A stretch of 64,000 bases of DNA from Mycetocola spongiae (lineage in GTDB: Bacteria > Actinomycetota > Actinomycetes > Actinomycetales > Microbacteriaceae). Numbering within the stretch: position 1 is the first letter of the stretch; each line of letters starts with the position of its first letter. The stretch covers positions 744,001 through 808,000 of the forward strand of contig NZ_CP080203.1 in NCBI RefSeq assembly GCF_020424085.1, in the 5' to 3' direction. The notes beneath the pieces were generated by a model. That model was given only the letters and a program-made list of their open reading frames with translations, did not search any database and had not been told where the DNA came from. Below, in pieces: positions 27,615 to 38,021 of this stretch. The translations under genes were made by a program, and so were the position numbers.

Positions 27615-28703
27615 TTAGGCGGATACCGGGAGGCCTGCCTCGGCGGCATCGATCAGCGCCAGCAGGCGCTCGGTACCGTCGAGGCTGCCCATCAGCCGCG
27701 ACTGCACGGCCATATCGTGCACCCGGGTGGTGTCGCGCAGCAGCGGGATCAGCGTTTCGCGCACCCACTCCGGGGTGAACTCGGCATCGTCCACGAGCAG
27801 GGCTCCCCCGGCACGCACGGCATCGGCGGCGTTAAAGCGCTGCTCGCCATTGCCCACGGGATAGGGAATATATACCGCGGGGATGCCCAGCGCGGACATT
27901 TCGCTGACCGTGGCGGCACCGGCCCGGGAGACCGCAAAATCGGCCACGGCGAGGGCCAGGTCCATGCGGTCGCAGTATTCGATCACGCGATAGTGATCGG
28001 CCCCGGTATCGCGCAGGTCGCTGCGCCCGCCGACGATATGCAGGATCTGATAGCCAGCGGCCACGATGGCCTCCTGCGAACCGGTAATGGTCTGGTTCAG
28101 CTTGCGGGCGCCCGTGGAGCCACCGGTCACCAGCAGGGTGCGCCGGGTGGGATCGAGGTTAAATGCCGCATAGCCCTCGGCCCGCGCCACATCGCGCTGC
28201 TGCGAGACGATCTCGGCGCGCAGCGGCATGCCCACATAGCTGGACTTGCGCAGGCGCGTGCCGTGGAAGGCCACACCGATATAGTCCGTATAGCGCGAGC
28301 CCGCCTTATTGGCCATGCCGGGCTTGGCATTGGCCTCGTGGATTACCAGCGGGGTCTTGGTGCGCTTGGCCGCGCGATAGGCGGGTGCGGAGGCATAGCC
28401 ACCATAACCCACCACCACGTCGATATTTTTCTCGCGAATGATCTTTTCCACATCGCGCACAGCGGCGCGGAAACGAGCGGGGAAGCTCAGGGCCGCGCCG
28501 TTGATGCGGCGCGGGAACGGGAGTCGCTCGATCGTTAAGAGGTCATAGCCGCGGGCGGGAACCAGCCGCGCCTCGAGGCCCTCCTTGGTGCCCAGAACGT
28601 AGATGACCGCGTGGGGATCGCGGGCCCGCAGGGCGTCGGCGGTGGCCAGCAGCGGATTCACATGCCCCGCGGTGCCACCCCCGGCAAGAAGATAGTTTGT
28701 CAT
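27615..28703 (-). CDS. murG: Undecaprenyl-PP-MurNAc-pentapeptide GlcNAc transferase
   Basis: 362 aa. Converts lipid I to lipid II at the inner membrane face. Motifs: GGGTAGHVNPLLA (about 8-20), YGGYASAPAY, HEANAKPGMAN, TGGSTGARKLN and SRAGAATVSE in the nucleotide-sugar site. ATG 28703 shares one base with the ftsW TGA (TGATG), so translation is coupled. An upstream in-frame extension would overlap ftsW and is not supported. Confidence 0.97.
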   Translation of the reverse strand: MTNYLLAGGGTAGHVNPLLATADALRARDPHAVIYVLGTKEGLEARLVPARGYDLLTIERLPFPRRINGAALSFPARFRAAVRDVEKIIREKNIDVVVGYGGYASAPAYRAAKRTKTPLVIHEANAKPGMANKAGSRYTDYIGVAFHGTRLRKSSYVGMPLRAEIVSQQRDVARAEGYAAFNLDPTRRTLLVTGGSTGARKLNQTITGSQEAIVAAGYQILHIVGGRSDLRDTGADHYRVIEYCDRMDLALAVADFAVSRAGAATVSEMSALGIPAVYIPYPVGNGEQRFNAADAVRAGGALLVDDAEFTPEWVRETLIPLLRDTTRVHDMAVQSRLMGSLDGTERLLALIDAAEAGLPVSA

Positions 28704-29911
28704 CAAATACTCCGATTCTGGGCGGTCACCGTGAAGGTATCCCGCGAAATTTCCTGAGACTGTCCCCGCGCGAAGGATAGCACCACTCCGATCGCCGCCA
28801 AAGACGTGATCAGCGCGGTTCCACCCGCCGAGAGCATCGGGAGGGGAACCCCCAGCACCGGCAGGATGCGCAGTACCACGGCGATATTCACCACTGCCTG
28901 CCCAATAATCCACACCATGATCGCACCGGTGGTGATGCGAACCATGGGATCCTGCGCCGAGCGAATCACACGGATGAAGCCGATCGTGAGCATCACAAAG
29001 AGGCCGATCACCACGATAGCGCCGATGATGCCCAGTTCCTCACCGACGATCGCAAAAATATAGTCATTGGAGGCGGCCGGCAGCCAGGAATACTTCTCCC
29101 GGGAGTTGCCGAGCCCCAGCCCAAAGATGCCGCCGTTGGCCAGCGCCCACGTGCCGTGCAGGGGCTGCCAGTCGAGCCCCTCATAATCGTCGGTCTCGCC
29201 AAAAAAGCTGCCGATACGGTCGAGGCGGTTCTGGCTGATCAACACAAATACCAGCACCATAAGCGCGCCGATGCCCAGGGGCACCAGCAGATAGCGCATC
29301 CGGATATTGGCAAAAAAGAGGCCACCAAAAACGAGCCCGGCCATGATCATCACGGTTCCGAGGTCGTGACCGGCGAGGACCAGGCCCAGCGCAATCGCGG
29401 CCACCGGCAGCGCCGGGATCAGTACGTGGCGCCAATCGCCCAGCAGATCGTATTTGCGGCCGAGCACCACCCCGAGCCAGATACACAGCGCAAGCTTCAC
29501 GGCCTCCGAGGGCTGCGCGCTGATCGGACCGAGCGCGATCCAGTTTCGGTTTCCACCGTCTTCGAAGCCCAGCGGGGAAAAGACCAGACCCTGCAGGACC
29601 AGGGAGGCCCCGAGCAGCCACCAGGCCCATTTTTTCCAGAAGGTAATCCGAAACCGGCTGATGATCAGCATCAGCGGAATACCGATCACGGCCCAGGTTG
29701 CCTGTTTCCAGAAGCCGCCAAAAAAGCCCTTATCGTCGAGCCAGGAGTCCACGCTGGACGCGGAGAGCACCATAACCAGACCGATCAGGACCAGGAAGAT
29801 CGTGGTGCCGAGGATCAGATAATAATTTGAGGACTCGGCGGCGAAGAGTTTCCCTACGCTCACCCGAGCCGTGCGGCTAGTGGGTGTGGGGTCGGTCGGT
29901 GTGGCCGTCAT
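28703..29911 (-). CDS. ftsW: SEDS peptidoglycan glycosyltransferase FtsW
   Basis: 402 aa with about ten transmembrane helices. Polymerises lipid II at the septum together with FtsI. Family motifs: GGNRNWIALGPISAQPSE (about 119-136), the KYDLLGDWRH loop and GLGLGNSREKYSWLPAASND. ATG 29911 has GGGGAGGT about ten bases upstream and overlaps the 3' end of murD by 35 nt; GTG 29863 is a less likely alternative just after the murD stop. Confidence 0.95.
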   Translation of the reverse strand: MTATPTDPTPTSRTARVSVGKLFAAESSNYYLILGTTIFLVLIGLVMVLSASSVDSWLDDKGFFGGFWKQATWAVIGIPLMLIISRFRITFWKKWAWWLLGASLVLQGLVFSPLGFEDGGNRNWIALGPISAQPSEAVKLALCIWLGVVLGRKYDLLGDWRHVLIPALPVAAIALGLVLAGHDLGTVMIMAGLVFGGLFFANIRMRYLLVPLGIGALMVLVFVLISQNRLDRIGSFFGETDDYEGLDWQPLHGTWALANGGIFGLGLGNSREKYSWLPAASNDYIFAIVGEELGIIGAIVVIGLFVMLTIGFIRVIRSAQDPMVRITTGAIMVWIIGQAVVNIAVVLRILPVLGVPLPMLSAGGTALITSLAAIGVVLSFARGQSQEISRDTFTVTAQNRSI

Positions 29912-31400
29912 GCGCTGCCGCACCTCCCCACTTCTCGGTAACCGCCGCGGCGAATTTCTCACCACGGTCGTTATAGCTGCTGAACTGATCCATGGATGCG
30001 GCCGCGGGGGCCAGGAGCACGGTGTCTCCCGGGCGGGCCAGGGTCGCGGCGAGTTCCACCGCAACCGTCATCACCCCTCTAGTGTCCGTCGCTTCGACCT
30101 CAAGCACACTCACCTCGGGGGCGTGTCGCGCGAAAGCCGCCCGCAGCTCCGTGCGATCGGTTCCGATCAGCACGGCTCCGCGCAGGCGCGGGGCAAAATC
30201 GCGCACCAGTTCGGCGGGGTCGGCACCCTTAAGTAGGCCGCCGGCAATCCAGACAATCGAGGGGAATGCGCCGAGCGAGGCGCGCGCCGCATGGGTATTG
30301 GTGGCCTTGGAATCGTCGATCCAGGTCACCTCCTGCGCGGTGAGTACGGTCTCCACGCGGTGGGCGTCCGCCCGGAAGCCGCGCAGCGCCAGGTTGATCT
30401 CCTCGGGCGCGATGCCATAGGAGCGGGCCAGGGCAGTGGCCGCAAGCACATCCTCCACGAGGTGCGGGGCGCTCATGCCGGTATGGGAGAGCTCCTCCAC
30501 CGTGATGATCTCCAGCGCCGAGTGATGCCGGTCGGCGTGGAAGGCGCGGTCCACGAGGATTCCCTCCACCACGCCCACATCGCTTGGGCCGGGTACACCC
30601 AGGTCAAAGCCAATCGCCCGGGCACCATCGGCCACATCGGCCTCGCGCACCATGTGCTCGGTCACCGGATCGGCCTTATTATAAACACACGCATGGCGCA
30701 CGTTTTCAAAGACCAGGCCCTTTGCGGCGATATAGGCCTCGCGCGAACCGTGCCAGTCGAGGTGATCATCGGCGATATTCAGGCAGACCGAGGAGAACGG
30801 CGACAGCGGCTCGGGCAGCGTGGACTGCGCCAGATAGTGCAGCTGGAAGCTTGAGAGCTCCACCACAAACACGTCAAAGCCGGCCGGATCGCGCACGGCA
30901 TCCAGCACCGGCACGCCGATATTGCCGCAGGGCGCCACGCGGGCGCCCCCCGCGGCCAGCATGGCCGCGGTGAGCTGGGTGGTGGTGGTTTTGCCGTTGG
31001 TTCCGGTCACCAGGATCCACTCCGCGGGCGTGCCGGTTTTATCGCGCACGCGCCACGCGAGCTCCACGTCACCCCAGACCGGGATACCGGCCTCGGCGGC
31101 CCAGCGGATCAGGGTGTGATCGGGGCGGAAACCGGGCGAGGTCACGATGACCTCGGGGCGGAACTCGGTGAGTTCGATGGGCACCGTGGATAGATCGCCG
31201 GTATAGAGCGTCGCGCCGATCACGGGGATCAATCGCGCGCGATCGTCCTCGGCGGCGGCGGCCACCACCAGCACGCTGGCGCCCAGCTCGGTGAGGGTAT
31301 CGGCGACGGAAAAGCCCGTATTGCCCAGTCCGAGGACGGCAACGCGCAGGCCCTTCCACTCCGAGTACCAGCTGGTCAGGGAATTCAGGTCTGTAGTCAT
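29877..31400 (-). CDS. murD: UDP-N-acetylmuramoylalanine-D-glutamate ligase
   Basis: 507 aa. Adds D-Glu to UDP-MurNAc-L-Ala. LGLGNTGFS at about 23-31, P-loop TGTNGKTTTT at about 132-141, ADDHLDWHGS and the DDSKATN motif near the hinge. Slightly longer than E. coli MurD, with a His-rich end (DGHTDRPHTH) that lies in the ftsW overlap. 15 nt separates it from mraY. Confidence 0.97.
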   Translation of the reverse strand: MTTDLNSLTSWYSEWKGLRVAVLGLGNTGFSVADTLTELGASVLVVAAAAEDDRARLIPVIGATLYTGDLSTVPIELTEFRPEVIVTSPGFRPDHTLIRWAAEAGIPVWGDVELAWRVRDKTGTPAEWILVTGTNGKTTTTQLTAAMLAAGGARVAPCGNIGVPVLDAVRDPAGFDVFVVELSSFQLHYLAQSTLPEPLSPFSSVCLNIADDHLDWHGSREAYIAAKGLVFENVRHACVYNKADPVTEHMVREADVADGARAIGFDLGVPGPSDVGVVEGILVDRAFHADRHHSALEIITVEELSHTGMSAPHLVEDVLAATALARSYGIAPEEINLALRGFRADAHRVETVLTAQEVTWIDDSKATNTHAARASLGAFPSIVWIAGGLLKGADPAELVRDFAPRLRGAVLIGTDRTELRAAFARHAPEVSVLEVEATDTRGVMTVAVELAATLARPGDTVLLAPAAASMDQFSSYNDRGEKFAAAVTEKWGGAAAHDGHTDRPHTH

Positions 31401-31415
31401 GCTGCGCTTTCCGGC

Positions 31416-32510
31416 CTACCGGTAGAACCATTCGAGATAAAAGACACCCACACCGGCGGCACAGAGCAGCCCGGCGATAATCCAGAAGCGCACCACCACG
31501 GTGACCTCGGCCCAACCCTTGAGCTCGAAGTGATGGTGAATGGGCGACATTCGGAAGATGCGTTTTCCGTGGGTGATTTTGAAATATGCCCGCTGGATGA
31601 TCACGGAGCCAGCCTCGATCACGTAGAGACCGCCGATCAGGACCAGCAGCAGCTCGGTGTGGGTGAGGATCGCGAGCGATACCACGGCACCACCGAGGGC
31701 GAGGGATCCGGTATCCCCGAGGAAGATATCGGCGGGCGAGGTATTCCACCACAGGAAGCCGATCAGGGCCCCCGAGATCGCGGCAGCGACGATTGCCAGA
31801 TCCAGCGGATCTCGCACGTTATAGCACTTATGGGCCACATCCGCGGCCAGCGAGGGGTTCAGGCAGTTCTGGTTGAACTGCCAGAAGCCGATGATGATAT
31901 AGGAGCCGAGGGCGAGGATGGTGGCACCGGTGGCCAGGCCGTCCAGGCCGTCCGTGAGGTTCACCCCGTTGGAGGTTCCCACCACGAGGAAGCTGGTCCA
32001 GATCAGGTAGAGAATATAGCCGATGACCGGGCCCGCGAAGATGAGGTTGAAGTTGAGGTCGCGCGTGAACGAGATGGCCGTGGTGGCCGGTGTCACGCCG
32101 CTGGAATTGGCGAAGTTCAGCGCCATGATGCCAAAGAGCACGGCCACGATGAGCTGCCCGGCGATCTTGGACCAGCCGCCCAGGCCGAGGCTCTGCTGCT
32201 TGCGCACCTTGAGGAAGTCGTCCAGGAATCCAACGATTCCCAGGCCCACCATCATAAACAGCACCAGCATGGCCGAGACCGAGACCGATTCGCCGGTGAT
32301 CAGTTTGGCCAGGAAATAGCCAAAGAGCGTACCGATGATGATGACGATGCCACCCATGGTGGCGGTTCCCCGCTTGGAGTGGTGAGACTCGGGCCCATCG
32401 CTACGGATGAACTGTCCCCACTGCAGCTTATGGAAAAGCTTCACAAAGACCGGAGTCAGTGTGAGGGAGAAGACCATCGATAAAACGACGGCCAAAAGAA
32501 GGGCTAGCAC
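31416..32510 (-). CDS. mraY: Phospho-MurNAc-pentapeptide transferase
   Basis: 364 aa, ten-helix enzyme that makes lipid I on undecaprenyl phosphate. Signature residues: [13 protein letters not shown] (about 43-55), [18 protein letters not shown] and [23 protein letters not shown] near the end. The GTG start overlaps the murF stop by 7 nt. Confidence 0.98.
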   Translation of the reverse strand: MLALLLAVVLSMVFSLTLTPVFVKLFHKLQWGQFIRSDGPESHHSKRGTATMGGIVIIIGTLFGYFLAKLITGESVSVSAMLVLFMMVGLGIVGFLDDFLKVRKQQSLGLGGWSKIAGQLIVAVLFGIMALNFANSSGVTPATTAISFTRDLNFNLIFAGPVIGYILYLIWTSFLVVGTSNGVNLTDGLDGLATGATILALGSYIIIGFWQFNQNCLNPSLAADVAHKCYNVRDPLDLAIVAAAISGALIGFLWWNTSPADIFLGDTGSLALGGAVVSLAILTHTELLLVLIGGLYVIEAGSVIIQRAYFKITHGKRIFRMSPIHHHFELKGWAEVTVVVRFWIIAGLLCAAGVGVFYLEWFYR

Positions 32511-33919
32511 GTGAAAAATTCTCCCAGTCGATCACCGAGCAAACGTAGACCCGCGGAGTTGGACGATTTCACGAGAACCGTATCGCCCTCGCGGATCGAG
32601 GTAGACAGGTACTCATAGGCGGCATCTGCATCCTCACAATATACCGACTCTCCGTCCCATGAGCCCTCGTTGATGGAGCTGATGTAGAGGCGGCGCGCGT
32701 CGGCACCCACCACCACGAGCAGGGAAATGTTCAGCCGCACCAGTTGCAGGGCGATGCGATCGTACTCGTCCCCGGCCAGGTCGCCGAGCTCGGTCATCGC
32801 CCCGAGGACCGCCACGGTGCGCTTCTCGCGCGGGGTGATCTGGGCGAGGGTGCGGATGGCCGCGGCCATGGAATCGGGGCTTGCGTTATAGGCGTCGTTG
32901 ATGATGGTGACGTCCTCGCGCCCACCGAGTACCTCCATGCGCCAGCGCTCGGCGCGTCCCAGGCCCTCGAGGGCCGCGATGGCCCGGCCGATATCCACGC
33001 CGAGCGTATCGGCCACGGTGAGGGCGGCCAGCGCGTTATATACGTGGTGTTCGCCGAGAATCCGCAGGTGTACGGGGTATTCGTCGCCATCGGGGCCGTG
33101 CAGCGTGAACGTGGTTCCCGTGCGGGTGCTGAGGATCCGCGAGGCGCGGAAAGTGCCCGCACCGTCCACGGCGAAGGTGCGCACGGTCGCGGCGGTTTTC
33201 TCCGCCATTCCAATCACGCGATGGTCATCGGCGTTCAGGATGGCCACCCCCGTGGCGGGCAGGTCCGAGACCATCTCGGTCTTGGCCTTCACGGTGGATT
33301 CCACGCCGCCAAATTCCCCGGCGTGGGCGAGGCCCACCTTCAGGACCACCCCGATATCCGGGCGGGCGATATTCACGAGTCGGGTGATGTCGCCGATATG
33401 GCTGGCACCCATTTCAACGATTAGGTAACGAGTGTCATAATCGGTGCGCAGGATGGTCAGCGGCGCGCCCACATGGTTATTAAACGAGGCGCGCGGGGCC
33501 ACCGTATTTGCCTCGGCCGACAGGATCGCATCGAGCATGTTTTTGGTTGTGGTTTTGCCGTTGGAGCCGGTGATTCCGATGACCTCCAGCGGGCCGGCCG
33601 CGCGCACGCGGGCCACGGCCTCGCGGGCCAGATCGGCGATCGCCAGCACCACATCGGGCACGATGATCTGCGCGATCTTGGCGTCCACCGCGCGCTCCAC
33701 CAGCGCCAATATAGCGCCGCGTTCAAGTGCGGTACCCACAAAATTATGGCCGTCGGTGGTCTCGCCGGGCTTGGCGATAAAGATATCTCCCGGCCCGATC
33801 AGGCGGGAATCGGTGTCCACGGCCCCGGAGACCGTGTCCTCCGCGCCGAGGGTGCCCGGGGCACTCCGGAGGTCACCTCCGGTGATCGTGGCTATCTCGG
33901 CGAGGGTTAGTGCAATCAT
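32504..33919 (-). CDS. murF: UDP-MurNAc-tripeptide D-Ala-D-Ala ligase
   Basis: 471 aa. Adds D-Ala-D-Ala to the UDP-MurNAc tripeptide. P-loop [12 protein letters not shown] (about 116-127), [11 protein letters not shown] and the C-terminal [11 protein letters not shown] are family typical. It follows ftsI by 96 nt; murE, which normally sits here, is absent although MurF needs its product. Start ATG 33919. Confidence 0.97.
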   Translation of the reverse strand: MIALTLAEIATITGGDLRSAPGTLGAEDTVSGAVDTDSRLIGPGDIFIAKPGETTDGHNFVGTALERGAILALVERAVDAKIAQIIVPDVVLAIADLAREAVARVRAAGPLEVIGITGSNGKTTTKNMLDAILSAEANTVAPRASFNNHVGAPLTILRTDYDTRYLIVEMGASHIGDITRLVNIARPDIGVVLKVGLAHAGEFGGVESTVKAKTEMVSDLPATGVAILNADDHRVIGMAEKTAATVRTFAVDGAGTFRASRILSTRTGTTFTLHGPDGDEYPVHLRILGEHHVYNALAALTVADTLGVDIGRAIAALEGLGRAERWRMEVLGGREDVTIINDAYNASPDSMAAAIRTLAQITPREKRTVAVLGAMTELGDLAGDEYDRIALQLVRLNISLLVVVGADARRLYISSINEGSWDGESVYCEDADAAYEYLSTSIREGDTVLVKSSNSAGLRLLGDRLGEFFTC

Positions 33920-34015
33920 GATGTCTTACTGTCTTTCATGTGCGTCGCGGGCCGCGCGCACTCTGTTTATGTCGTATGTCGGCCTGGCGGGCTCGCCAGT
34001 CCGGTCAACGCGGGG

Positions 34016-35794
34016 CTAAAAGCGCCCCTTCAGGTCCGGGCCGGGGGTGGTGGCCGGGGCAATTCCGTATTTTTTGATGACCTGGGCCACGGCTTCCTTG
34101 AACACGGGGGCCGCCGCCGCGGACGACCGGGAGGTGAGGGGCGAGTAGAGGTGAACGGTGATCACATACTCGGGATCATCGGCCGGCACGGCACCGGCCA
34201 TCGAGGCAACAAAGGTCGTCTGTAGTTTACCGTTCACAAACTGCTCACCGGTTCCCGATTTGGCCGCCACGCGATAGCCGGGCATTCTGAGCTGATCGGC
34301 GAGGAAGCCATCGGTCACCACTGTCTCCATCATCTGGATGGTTTCGGTGGCGGCCTTCTCGGAGAGTACCCGCTCCCCCTCGCTCGGCTCGGGCACATCG
34401 GTCACGGTGCCATCGGGATAGCTGCATCCCTCCACAAGCTGCAGGGGAAGCATGACGCCCTTATTGGCGATGCCCTGATAGATATGGGCCATCTGCACGG
34501 CGGTGGTGGACAGGCCCTGACCAAACATGGTCACATAATCGGTCTGGCCATCCCAGTCCTTTGCGGGACGCATGACACCCGAGGATTCACCGGGGAACTT
34601 CAGCCCGCTGGGGCTTCCGATGCCAAATTTTTCGAGATAGTCGTGGCGGGCCTCGGAGGTCATCCGCTCGCCGAGGATGCTCAGTCCGGTATTGGAGGAC
34701 TGCTGCAATACACCGGTCAGCGTGAGGTTCATCGGGTCGTGCGGGAGAGCATCGCGGATGGTGACCCCGGGCTTGGGGTGATAGCGGTATTCCGCGACCA
34801 CCTGGTCATTGGGGGTGGCATTGCCGCTGTCGATCAGCATGGCCGCGGTGAGTGGCTTAAAAATGGAGCCGGGCTCAAACGGGGCCTGGAAGGCCTTGGA
34901 GCCGCGGAACTCGGCGGGCGTTCCGTCCACGTCGGCGGGGTCCACGCTCGGGGCCTCGGCGAGGGCACGGATCTTGCCCGTTTTCACCTCGGTGACCATC
35001 GCGATACCGTATTGAGCCTTGGTCTCCTGCACCTGCGAGGCCACCAGCTGGGCCATTGCCCAGTTCAGGTCGCGATCCAGCGTGAGCTGGAGCGTCCCGC
35101 CGGGCTTGGGCTCGCTGAGGATCTCGGTGGTTCCGGGGAGAGCAACGCGGTCCTTGGAGCGCTGCGCGAATTGCAGGCCGCTCTCGCCGCGCAGGCACTG
35201 CTCCATGGCCAGCTCCATGCCCGCCTGACCCTCGTTATCGGCCCCGACAAAGCCCACAATATTGCCCGCGATGGCACCGTTGGGATAGCTTCGGCCGAAG
35301 GTCCGCGGGATGATGAGCCAGTCGATCTTCAGGGCGCGAATCTTCTCGAAGGTCTCGAAGTCCACCCCCTTATTGAGGACCGCATAGGAGGAATTGGGGT
35401 CCTTCGCGAGGGCGTCATCCACGATGGTCTGCAGGGACTCGGGGGAAACCCCGAGCACCCCCGCGACCTCCTGCATGGCCTGGGCCACGGGAACCTTTAC
35501 CCATTTGCCCTCGTCGTTTTTGCGCTTAAACTCCGTGACGTCCTTGGGGGAGGTCAGGATCTCAAACGTATCGATCGAGGAGGCGAGGACCGTTCCATTG
35601 GTATCCACGATGTCCCCGCGCGGGGCGAAGAGCGTGGTGGTGGAGCTCATTTTTTCCAGCGCGTCGGCCTTAAGGCTCTCGGCACGCACCACCTGAATAT
35701 CGATCAGGCGGATCACAAACAGGACAACTACCAGGAGGATAACCACCATGGCGGCCATGATCCGCCGCCGTGTCGAGACTGCTTCTGAGGTCAC
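34016..35794 (-). CDS. ftsI: Septal transpeptidase FtsI (PBP3, class B PBP)
   Basis: 592 aa. Crosslinks septal peptidoglycan with FtsW. One N-terminal transmembrane helix (about 13-33), a dimerisation domain with RGDIVDTNGTVLA, then the transpeptidase with SxxK in EPGSIFKPLT (about 305-314), SSN (about 365) and KSGTGEQ (about 512). All catalytic motifs are intact. No PASTA domain is visible. GTG start 35794, 61 nt after the ftsL-like gene. Confidence 0.97.
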   Translation of the reverse strand: MTSEAVSTRRRIMAAMVVILLVVVLFVIRLIDIQVVRAESLKADALEKMSSTTTLFAPRGDIVDTNGTVLASSIDTFEILTSPKDVTEFKRKNDEGKWVKVPVAQAMQEVAGVLGVSPESLQTIVDDALAKDPNSSYAVLNKGVDFETFEKIRALKIDWLIIPRTFGRSYPNGAIAGNIVGFVGADNEGQAGMELAMEQCLRGESGLQFAQRSKDRVALPGTTEILSEPKPGGTLQLTLDRDLNWAMAQLVASQVQETKAQYGIAMVTEVKTGKIRALAEAPSVDPADVDGTPAEFRGSKAFQAPFEPGSIFKPLTAAMLIDSGNATPNDQVVAEYRYHPKPGVTIRDALPHDPMNLTLTGVLQQSSNTGLSILGERMTSEARHDYLEKFGIGSPSGLKFPGESSGVMRPAKDWDGQTDYVTMFGQGLSTTAVQMAHIYQGIANKGVMLPLQLVEGCSYPDGTVTDVPEPSEGERVLSEKAATETIQMMETVVTDGFLADQLRMPGYRVAAKSGTGEQFVNGKLQTTFVASMAGAVPADDPEYVITVHLYSPLTSRSSAAAAPVFKEAVAQVIKKYGIAPATTPGPDLKGRF

Positions 35795-35855
35795 TATTCT
35801 CTCCCCTTACTGCGAAGAACTCTCGGGTGGTGCACTGCTATTGCGGGAAGGTTCC

Positions 35856-36452
35856 CTATCGTGTGGTGGGAGACGGAAGTCCCCCGTCCAACGATACGGG
35901 CCCGGTTGCAATCGCAACCTCCGCCGCGCCCGGATTGACCACACTCGCGTCGGGCTTGGTGGCGAGCGGCTCCCCGGCGATTGCGGAGTTCGGAATCAGC
36001 GAGGACGGACCCTGCTTGACCGCTCCACCCGGCGCGGGCACTCCCGTGACCTCACCCGTGCTCAGGGTGAGATAGGCGGGGGTACCGCCGAGGGTCATCC
36101 CGATGGCCTCGGCATTGGCCGCGATGTACTGGGGCGAGGAAATCGATGCGAGGTCATTGGATAGCGCCTGTCGCTGCCAGCCAAATTCGCGGTGCTGGGT
36201 CTGCAGCGCATCCAGCTGATACGCGCCGTGGCTCAGGCCCACGCTGAGGATCAGCTGCACCACAACGATTGCGCCGAGGGCGCCGAGCGAGATGAGTGCG
36301 TAGACCAGCTTGGGCTTGCGCCGCATTCCAGCGCCGGCACCCGGCAGGACCGCCCGCAGGCGGCGCTCGGCCGGGGTCTCCGGGGCCTCGGGAAGAGCGG
36401 ACCAGCCGATTCCGGTGGCCGCAAGATCGTTTCGTGCCAGGTTGTCACTCAT
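35856..36452 (-). CDS. ftsL: FtsL-like bitopic division protein
   Basis: 198 aa. One transmembrane helix (about 49-70), then a short coiled-coil region with the QLDALQTQHREFGWQRQALSND-type heptads, as in FtsL/DivIC. Called from position between rsmH and ftsI plus topology, since FtsL sequences diverge. A disordered Pro/Ser/Ala tail of about 65 residues is unusual for FtsL but occurs in actinobacterial homologues. ATG overlaps the rsmH stop by 8 nt. Confidence 0.85.
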   Translation of the reverse strand: MSDNLARNDLAATGIGWSALPEAPETPAERRLRAVLPGAGAGMRRKPKLVYALISLGALGAIVVVQLILSVGLSHGAYQLDALQTQHREFGWQRQALSNDLASISSPQYIAANAEAIGMTLGGTPAYLTLSTGEVTGVPAPGGAVKQGPSSLIPNSAIAGEPLATKPDASVVNPGAAEVAIATGPVSLDGGLPSPTTR

Positions 36453-37413
36453 TTATTCCGCCCGCCCGCAGTCGTTCCGCCGCGCGCAGCCTTACGGGCT
36501 TGGCGCGGGGATTCTCTTCTATTTCGGTTTCCGTGGCCAGCTCGGCGCCGCGCACGAGGAGTTTAAACTTCGCCGCGTGCTCCGGCAGCTCCATCGGGAG
36601 CCCGGCCGGTGCCGTGGAGGTGGTGGCCTTCGCCAGGTTGCGCTTCACGATGCGATCCTCGAGGGACTGATAGGACAGCACCACGATGCGTCCCCCCACG
36701 TTGAGCGCGTTCAGCGCGGCCGGGATGGCCGTTTCCAGAACGCTGAGCTCGGTGTTGACCTCGATGCGCAGCGCCTGGAATACGCGCTTGGCCGGGTGGC
36801 CCTGGCGCGAGATCGCGGCCGGGGTGGCGTCCTGCAGGATCTGCACAAGCTGCCCCGAACGGGTAATGGGCTCCACCTGGCGGGCCGCAATGATGGCCCG
36901 GGCGTAGCGTCCGGCGAGCTTCTCCTCGCCGAAGTCCTCAAAGATTCGCCGCATATTGCCCTCGTTATACGTGGCAAGAATGGTTTCGGCGGTGAGTTCG
37001 CTGGTATCGTCCATGCGCATATCCAGCGGCGCGTCCTGCGAATAGGAGAAGCCGCGCTCGGCGCGGTCCAGTTGCAGCGAGGACACCCCGAGGTCAAAGA
37101 GCACCGCGTCGATCCGGGCTACCCCGGCGCTTTCCAGCGCGGCGGGAATGCCGTCATAAACGGTGTGTACGAGGTGTGCGCGATCGGCGACCCCCGCCTG
37201 CTCCAGGCGCTGCCCGGCGATGGCGAGGGCATCGCGGTCGCGGTCCAGCCCGATCAGGCGCAGTTCCGGGAACCGGGTAAGCATGGCCACCGAGTGGCCG
37301 CCCATTCCCAGCGTGCCGTCGAGAACCACGGCACCGGGACGCGAGAGCGCGGGCTCCAGCAGGCCGATGCAGCGCTCCAACATGACGGGGGTGTGAATGT
37401 TGTCAAATTCCAT
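36445..37413 (-). CDS. rsmH: 16S rRNA (cytosine-1402-N4) methyltransferase
   Basis: 322 aa SAM-dependent methyltransferase acting on the ribosomal P site. HTPVML near the N-terminus, SAM-binding DGTLGMGGHS, FDLGVSSLQLD and the C-terminal SYQSLEDRIVK are clear. ATG 37413 has GGAGA six bases upstream; an in-frame ATG further up adds an unsupported 18 residues. Second gene of the dcw operon after mraZ. Confidence 0.96.
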   Translation of the reverse strand: MEFDNIHTPVMLERCIGLLEPALSRPGAVVLDGTLGMGGHSVAMLTRFPELRLIGLDRDRDALAIAGQRLEQAGVADRAHLVHTVYDGIPAALESAGVARIDAVLFDLGVSSLQLDRAERGFSYSQDAPLDMRMDDTSELTAETILATYNEGNMRRIFEDFGEEKLAGRYARAIIAARQVEPITRSGQLVQILQDATPAAISRQGHPAKRVFQALRIEVNTELSVLETAIPAALNALNVGGRIVVLSYQSLEDRIVKRNLAKATTSTAPAGLPMELPEHAAKFKLLVRGAELATETEIEENPRAKPVRLRAAERLRAGGINE

Positions 37414-37519
37414 AATCTTCTCCGTACTGCCCCTGGATCCTGATCCCCATCCGTTCCCGCCAGCCACCGGGGAAGTGTGGCTGGAGAATCAAACGGCGTG
37501 GGGGGTCGGGGTTCAGGGA

Positions 37520-37951
37520 CTAAAACAGTCCCGGAATCACCTCCTCCGCGGTATCGGCGAAGGCGACCTCCTGCTCGGCCAGGTAGGCCTCCCAGGCGTC
37601 GGTATCCCAAATTTCGGCGCGGCTTCCCGCGCCGATGACCGTGAGCTCCCGGCTGAGCCCCGCGTAATTGCGCAGGGGGGCCGGGATGCTGATCCGATTT
37701 TGTTTATCGGGGGTTTCGGCGCTGGCGCCGGATAAAAATACCCGGAGGTAGTCCCGGGCCTGCTTGCTCGTGACCGGGGCCTGCCGAATCTTTTCGTGCA
37801 TCGACTCAAACTCGCGGTTGCTGAACACATAGATGCAGCGTTCCTGCCCGCGGGTCATGACGACTCCCCCGGCGAGTTCCTCGCGGAACTTCGCCGGCAG
37901 GATGAGGCGGCCCTTTTCATCGAGTTTGGGAGCATACGTGCCAAGAAACAT
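37520..37951 (-). CDS. mraZ: Transcriptional regulator MraZ
   Basis: 143 aa with two AbrB/SpoVT-like half domains ([13 protein letters not shown] near 10-22, [13 protein letters not shown] near 92-104). MraZ binds repeats before its own gene and represses the dcw operon. The start giving MFLGTYAP (ATG 37951, GGGGTGG upstream) matches the family; the open frame extends 13 codons further without support. First gene of the division cluster. Confidence 0.96.
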   Translation of the reverse strand: MFLGTYAPKLDEKGRLILPAKFREELAGGVVMTRGQERCIYVFSNREFESMHEKIRQAPVTSKQARDYLRVFLSGASAETPDKQNRISIPAPLRNYAGLSRELTVIGAGSRAEIWDTDAWEAYLAEQEVAFADTAEEVIPGLF

Positions 37952-37996
37952 GACCACCCCGCCCTTCCCCGAATCGGACCCCAACACCAATTACCC

Positions 37997-38021
37997 CCAC
38001 TTTACTCCACGATCTACCACT
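37997..38021 (-). promoter_or_regulatory. MraZ operator: three direct repeats at 10-bp spacing
   Basis: On the minus strand AGTGG, CGTGG and AGTGG begin exactly 10 bp apart (plus positions 38021, 38011, 38001 downward), 46-70 nt before mraZ. This is the family's known array of G-rich repeats with one helical turn spacing. Confidence 0.85.
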
